A stretch of 64,000 nt of DNA from Straminergon stramineum (lineage: Eukaryota; Streptophyta; Bryopsida; Hypnales; Calliergonaceae): the NCBI GenBank assembly GCA_963920665.1, contig OY987272.1, positions 16,745,001 through 16,809,000 on the forward strand, read 5' to 3'. This document shows, piece by piece, positions 58,133-64,000 of this stretch (position 1 is the stretch's first letter; every line of letters starts with the position of its first letter). A program made the translations under genes and the position numbers. Below the pieces are notes generated by a model, which did no database searches, was not told the origin of the DNA, and was given only the letters and a program-made list of their open reading frames with translations.

Positions 58133-60516
58133 TGACCTAAAAACCTCTACTTTCTATCCTTCCTTTCCCATAAGAAGATGAAAACTTTCTCAACAAATTG
58201 TCCTACATAGTTTCTTCTCCTAATCCTTAACACTCTATGACTATGCTTGAAACACTTATAAAACACAAATTGCTCCCAAAACATACATGCACACAAAGTG
58301 GAAGAGAAATTGGAAAAGAGAGAGTTCCAAAACCTGATTTTTTCTTACATCAACTTCCCTAATAGACTAATGTTCATCACTACTTTCACCCACCCCAATT
58401 TATTGTTAATTCTCTAAAATAGTGTAAAACGTGCCAAATTGGTGCAAATTGCACTAAATTATTGTAGCTGCGCTAATTTAGTGTAAATTAAGCTAATTTG
58501 CTATAATACCCCCTAAAGTATTGTTTTTTGCCCAATTTAGTGTTTCTACCAATATTTTAGTATTCTAGTAGTAGTTCTAAGTTTACTAATTTCTTTTGTG
58601 TTTTTCATACTTATTACTTTTTGTGATTTTTAATTTACTTTTAGTTTCATTTCCTACTTCTAGTCTTTTGTTTGCATTTTAGTTTTGCATTTTTGGTTTT
58701 CATTTTGCCATCATTTTACAATTAGCCTAATTTGATTACTCTACCAAATTTTACTTAACATCTTTTTAGTTTTAAATCCTTGTTTTTTCCCAATTCCTTC
58801 AAAGCTTGACCCCAAGTCCTTCATTAGCAATTACAACAACTGGGGATGCTAGTATGTGAGCCTATGAGCACGTGAGCCTATGAGCCTATATTTTTTTTTC
58901 CATTTAGGGTTTGTAAATCCATTAGGGACCTACGACCGTGGAATTAGATATAAGGATGTACAATCCAAATGAACAACAAATGAATATGCTACTATGCAAT
59001 TTTGTACCAAAAATTTGGACCAATATATTTCCAAAAAATGAGATATAGTCAAAATAAATAGTGTGTAAACAAACACACAATGAAAATAGGTACAGCGGTT
59101 TAGGACGTCTCACTATGAAGCATATAGATGTAAAATTGTAATACATCATAACACCATTATAGGGGTGACATTTATAAAGTCCAAAATAGAAAGAGCAACA
59201 AAAGTGGGCAATATAGGCTGGACAAAAATTTGGTGACAAGCAAAGGTTGTAAACATTACAAGCACTAAATCATGAATAAATGATTTTGAATGATTCAGTG
59301 TAGTCTTCATCATGGGACTTCATGTAAATTGAAATGATGAAAATGGTCCCCCTATTTTATTTTATTTTTATAACTATACTTCTAAATTTAAAAAAATTAA
59401 TCATAGACATTGAATATTTAAAACAAACATAGTAGTCATATATTATGTACACCTAATAAATGTATTAATCTCCAATGACTTAAACAACTATATTTCTAGT
59501 TGATGCCCCTCTTTTTAAGCTATCCTATTTCAAATTTTATTTAATTTTTAAATAAAAATCATTTAATAAAAATAGACTATACAATGAATTGAATGGTAGT
59601 AGTTTAGGTGGATTCCAAGTTAAACTCTACTTTGTGGTATTATATGAATTTAAGTGTTGTAATGCAATTCAAGGCTCATGATTCATTGTTTGATTTGGGC
59701 ATAGGTTGAAGTCTTAGGCCACCAAATGGAATGTTGCCACATCATACATGAACAAATTCAATTTGAAGAATAAGATAATAGAATTAAAATAATTGCACTT
59801 GATGACAAATGTTATGCATAGTAAAGCAAGATAATATTAATTCAAATTAATAATAAGAACAAAGGAAAGACCTCAAAATTGAAAAGAAATATGAAATGAA
59901 CCTTGTATAATACTCTCGAGTTTAAAGCCTCAATAGTCAAAGTAAACTAAGTTCTTTGTTTTGACTTCTTCTTGCCTTCAATTCTAGCAAGATCTTTTTG
60001 GACACAAGTTTTTTAAAATATGAAAGTGGTTGCCTAGTTATATTTTGAATGCAGTAAAGTTTATAGACAAGATTTATAGAACCTAAATTTTTTGTTTTTT
60101 ACTTTCTCTCAGCAAAACAAGATTTACTATGTTAAAATATGTGAAGTGAGCATACACTGAAAAAATGGTAGAATAGTGACAATTACAATGGTTCTAACCA
60201 AATAAGCTTTAGATACTAAAAAGTCAAATGAAATGAAAATTGATAAAGAAATTGAAGGGATTATCAATTGACTTTATGAAATGTTACCAACATAATTGCA
60301 ATGTCACCCTTGACCTCCAAAACAATACTTTCAACTACATAATACTACATGAAGTTGTATGCTTGATCAAAATTGATAATAGGCAATTATGCTTGCAAAC
60401 AATGTTTGCCATCCCACACTATAAACATCTTGTCATAGAAAACTTTGAGATCTTCATCATTTTTCAATTCTTTCTAAAATGAAGTATATGCCCACACAAT
60501 ATTGACACTCTACAAT
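58133..60516. other. AT-rich non-coding region
   Basis: No recognisable gene. At 58.43-58.52 kb there is a short run of imperfect repeats of AAATTRGTGYAAATTG-like words. A minus-strand open frame at 58922-59239 has hydrophobic AT-rich composition typical of chance and matches no family I know. Confidence 0.4.
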
Positions 60517-61463
60517 ATAACCCCTAAAGGTATTTGACTATGTTTTCACCAAAACCGCTCCAAAATTGTCATCTCTAGTACAAGTAGCAAATCTTAGAAA
60601 AAATACATTTTTGGACAAATGTAACCGTAGGATCTTGTAGTGCGCTGGTTTGAAAAGATGTGGAAAAAATTTCAGAAATTTCCACCATTTGGATTGCAAG
60701 ATATTAGCATTTGAAGTGACAAAAAGTCATTTTTTGGCCCTGCAAAAATCCGGGCAGCTGCACTTCACAAGGTCAAATCATTATGAAAAAATGTCCAATA
60801 TGGTTGTAACTCTTTGGATTCATTTTCCAAGTCATGTTGGCTACATGTTCGAAAAAATTTAGATCATTTGGAATTGTACAACATATAGGAAAAATATAGT
60901 AAGTTGAAAGAAGTAGAGAATGATTCGAAATACGAACTTGTTAATAATTTATTTACGGAATTGAAAAATGCCAATCCCAATGGTTAAATTGTTGTAATAA
61001 ACAATCTACACCTCACATTTTTATTTTTTTCCAAAAATATTAAAAATTGAGTTAAATAAAGGTCTTCAAAGTTTATTTTAGAATAGAGATTCCATTACTA
61101 CCCACAAACTACCCACAACTCTTCATAACTTTCATCTCATAAATCAAAATGGAATGATTCAAAGCTTTCCATGTATATATAAATCAGAAAAATAAATTTC
61201 CAATTTTTATTTTTTTTACAAGTGAATTTCAAAGAAGTTTTTTTTGTTGCCTAGGCTGCCCACTAAGTAATGAAAACAACATATCATACAATAACTTTTT
61301 AACCATGTATTCGAAAGTTATGAAAATTGTTGGGTCTTAAAGCTACTCCTTGGGCACATGTTGTGTGAAAATTTCAAAGAAAAAAAATAAAAATTCCATC
61401 CATAGTGAGCTGCCCGAAATCGTTATGTTGCCAAAAAACATTGTTTGGTACTTTAGGGGTTAA
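60517..61463 (-). mobile_element. TTAA-flanked element, family A, copy 2, inverted (about 947 bp)
   Basis: Reverse-complement homologue of 6282-7214. The left end ATAACCCCTAAAGG corresponds to the right end of copy 1, and the right end TTTAGGGGTTAA to its left end. Matching blocks occur along the full length, e.g. TTGACTATGTTTTCACCAAA at 60535, GGGCAGCTGCACTTCACAAG at 60753 and GAAAATTGTTGGGTCTTAAA at 61322. One flank has decayed from TTAA to ATAA. No coding capacity. Confidence 0.75.
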
Positions 61464-61879
61464 TAATATCATCAATGACATCGGTTGTTTTCTCCTCACT
61501 ATTTACCAATGCTACTCAGAAAACTCCATTTCCTTCCATGTAACCACAAGTATCAAAGCATGCAACTAGATCTAGGACATCATTTTTTTTTAAAAGGCAT
61601 TATAACTTGCAAAAAAATCATACAACAAAAAAGAATATTGATTTTTGTTTTTGCCCTTGGTTGATACTTCGATTGCTCAATACAAAAAGAAGTGTTCATA
61701 GTCTCCTTCTTCAAAAAGACATGCAATTGTAATTGTTAGTGATCTTCAGAAGAGGTTGAAGTACAACATTTAATTTCTGTGCTTGCAGATTTCATTGTGT
61801 CAATATCTGTGGAACGACATTTAAATCTAGATTAGAAAAAATTCTTATTTGTGTATATGTATTGTATAATGTGTAATTT

Positions 61880-62940
61880 AACACAACTATTAACAACTAT
61901 GCATTAGAAAGGCAAGAAAATTTTAGCATTTGATCAAATCTCTAGTACCTGTTGGAAGCAAATCTAAATTAAAAAAATTGTGGTCATTAACGGCTATGCA
62001 CTAAGAAGGCAAGAAAATTTCAGCATTTGATCAAATTCCTAGAATAGGTTGGAAGCAAACACATACACAAAAATGTGACTATTAACAAGTGTGCATTAGG
62101 AAGGCAAGAAATTTTTTGGATTACATTTACCAAAAAAAATGACTAGTGTAATACGAACAAGGAAATGTGATTCACATCCAATTTAAACAACTATGTTTAT
62201 ATTGGATGAGGTTGAAAAATAGCTTAGCCATTAATGACTGACAAATAGTAACCAACAACTTAAATTGGCCAAACTTTCTTAGAACCTAAAACAAATGTAA
62301 AGATCCAACACTTAATATCTAGACTCTAAAAAATGAATCTCATTCAATCTAAATCAAGACTAAAAAGAATTTCTAGTTTGTATATATGTAATGTAAAATA
62401 TGTAACTCAACATAGCAGTTGTTAATGGCTATCCATTAGGAAGGCTAAAAAAATTGTAGTATTTGACCAAATTCTAGCATATAGTGCAAATAAACTCGAA
62501 TCCAAAAAAGCATAGCTGTTAATGGTTGCCTATTAGATGGACCCAAAAAATTGCAACATTTAACCAATTCCTATTACATATTGGAAGTACCCCTTAATAT
62601 GTGGTTGTTAATGGTTGTGTGCTATAAAGGCCTAGAAAAAATAACATTTGAACAAATCCTTATCAGATGTTGACAATAAATTTGAAATTTTGAATCCCCC
62701 CAAGTGTGGCCATTAACGGCTACCTATTGGGAGGGCAAAAAAGGAAAGTATTTGAATCCCAAGAAGCGTGGTTGTTAATGGCTGCCCATTGGGAAGGCAA
62801 AAAAATAAAAGTATTTGAATCCCAAGAAGCGTGACTGTTAACAGCTACCCATTGGGAAGGCAATAAAAATGAAAGCATTTGAATCCCAAGAAGTGTGGCC
62901 ATTAATGGTTGGCCATTGAGAAGGTGAAAATTTTTTTTTA
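61880..62940 (+). repeat. Degenerate minisatellite array with two unit lengths
   Basis: About nine to ten units each carry a core like TTAATGGCTGCCCATTGGGAAGG followed by A-rich sequence and ATTTGAAT or ATTTGATCAAAT. In the left part (61.88-62.7 kb) units are irregular, mostly about 87-108 bp. In the right part (62.71-62.94 kb) units are about 62-64 bp and more alike, sharing ATTTGAATCCCAAGAAGYGTG. A short minus-strand open frame crosses the right part but is only the repeat read through. Confidence 0.85.
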
Positions 62941-64000
62941 CCAAATCATAGCTTGCCTTGTACCATATAACAAAATGTTTTATCTACTACTAGATATTTA
63001 AATCCAAAATAAACTTCAACACTTTATAGTACCATTTTTCAGTACTATAAGCATTGATATCAAATTGATTTCAAAATAATGGGCAACCACCTACACTTGA
63101 ATTTGGAAGCCATTTATTTTGTGTTAGAGTGATTGAGAAGACGAGCTCTTTATACAAATGGGGTAGTAGGAGGTATAACAATCCATGTGGGATATATAAA
63201 TTAGGATTACTAAGAGCTCTACCACTCATATCTAGTTAAGTCAAAAGGAAGAATTGTGTTCAAATGTAGAACTTTGGAACTAATTTTGGCATAGTAGAAT
63301 AACTTAACCTAAAAAACTTTGAACTAAAAAAAGTTGGGAAATCAAGTTAAATTTCATTGACAAAAATCCTTTTGAGATTTCAAGACTTTACTCAAAAGTT
63401 ATGAACAAAATTCAAAGAGGGGTTAGATTGTTAGATGGGACATTTTCTTTAACATTTTCAAACATCCTCTCTGATTTTTGTCTATAACCTTTTTTTGAAG
63501 GCCCAAGATCACAAATGGATTTTTAGAGATGAAAGTGGTCTTGATTTCTCAATTTTTCTCAGTTCAAAGTTTTTAGTAAAAAGTTGTTTTACTATGCCAA
63601 AATAAGGTCTGAAGTTCTACATTGAACACAATTCCTATATTTAATTTGACAATGAATGGTCAAGCTTTCATGTTGAAAATTTTGAATTGTCCCACACCTT
63701 TTGAGGATTCATGACAAACAATGAATTTCATTGTGAAAATGACCTCTCAACCCTTCAATCTCACTAACCATTAATGAAATAATTCTTTCATTTTATTATA
63801 ACAAATTTATGTAATGGTAGATGGTCAAACAATAGTTGATATTTGATTCAATGAATTGCTATTGAATTCTTCTAACTTTTGGCAAACCATCTTTACATTT
63901 CTTGAAAGGACTTATTTGTTCCATTGGACAACAAACACGTACAAGCACATATAGAAGTTCATCACCAAATAATTCTTGAACCATCATATCCGACTCTATA
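62941..64000. other. AT-rich non-coding region to the window end
   Basis: No gene, RNA gene or delimited repeat recognised. The sequence is AT-rich throughout and continues in the same style to the window edge. Confidence 0.4.

Noticed and set aside
58922..59239. Minus-strand frame of 105 codons rich in Phe, Tyr, Ile and Cys
   Set aside because: Hydrophobic composition is what AT-rich DNA gives by chance; no start context or family resemblance.
62720..62944. Minus-strand frame with repeating ASWDSNTF motif
   Set aside because: It is the translation of the 62-64-bp minisatellite units and not a protein-coding gene.

Overview
This window is eukaryotic nuclear DNA from a green land plant. The evidence is in the genes: short GT-AG introns, an RUS1-type (DUF647) plastid protein, an LWD/TTG1-type WD40 protein, a double-B3 (REM-like) nuclear protein and a plant-type EXD2/RRP6L3 nuclease. 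Short introns, a Tigger/pogo-type transposase relic and the gene assortment make me lean towards a seed-free plant (bryophyte or lycophyte), but this is an inference and no lineage is proven.

Layout. 1-4017 (+): 3' portion of ARP2 (actin-related protein 2), 13 exons visible, 5' end outside the window. 4.7-9.16 kb: AT-rich mosaic of non-coding elements with terminal inverted repeats anchored on TTAA, including a foldback. 9713-15536 (+): 12-exon, 943-residue membrane-anchored DEDDy exonuclease with an EXD2-like zinc module. 16.4-18.1 kb: three more short inverted-repeat elements. 18.1-20.7 kb (-): an incomplete candidate for a small secreted cysteine-rich protein, head to head with RUS1 at 21124-25704 (+; 8 exons, 635 residues). 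25.9-29.7 kb: intergenic with one repeat copy. 29731-32780 (-): LWD/TTG1 WD40 gene (3 exons, 343 residues). 35322-38999 (-): B3-linker-B3 protein (3 exons, 859 residues). 39872-43162 (+): ADD zinc-finger protein without a helicase (6 exons, 509 residues). 44051-44635 (-): single-exon signal-peptide plus transmembrane protein. 45625-47862 (+): Tigger/pogo-like transposase pseudogene in one uninterrupted frame with six in-frame stops. 47.9-64 kb: gene-poor, AT-rich, with a GC-ended MITE, a complete CACTA-type MITE, a second (inverted) copy of a TTAA element and a minisatellite.

The genes do not form a functional cluster; each is a separate housekeeping or regulatory locus (actin nucleation, RNA/DNA 3'-5' exonuclease, plastid/auxin-UV signalling, clock/cell-fate scaffold, two chromatin/DNA-binding proteins). 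The most interesting material is structural: a set of TTAA-anchored inverted-repeat element families, some abutting and apparently sharing one TTAA, and a recurring pattern in which a gene carries one intron built from low-copy tandem duplications of about 160-240 bp.

All exon boundaries were read by eye from GT/AG sites, frame continuity and recalled family sequence. Summed exon lengths are divisible by three for every complete gene model. No database search was possible.
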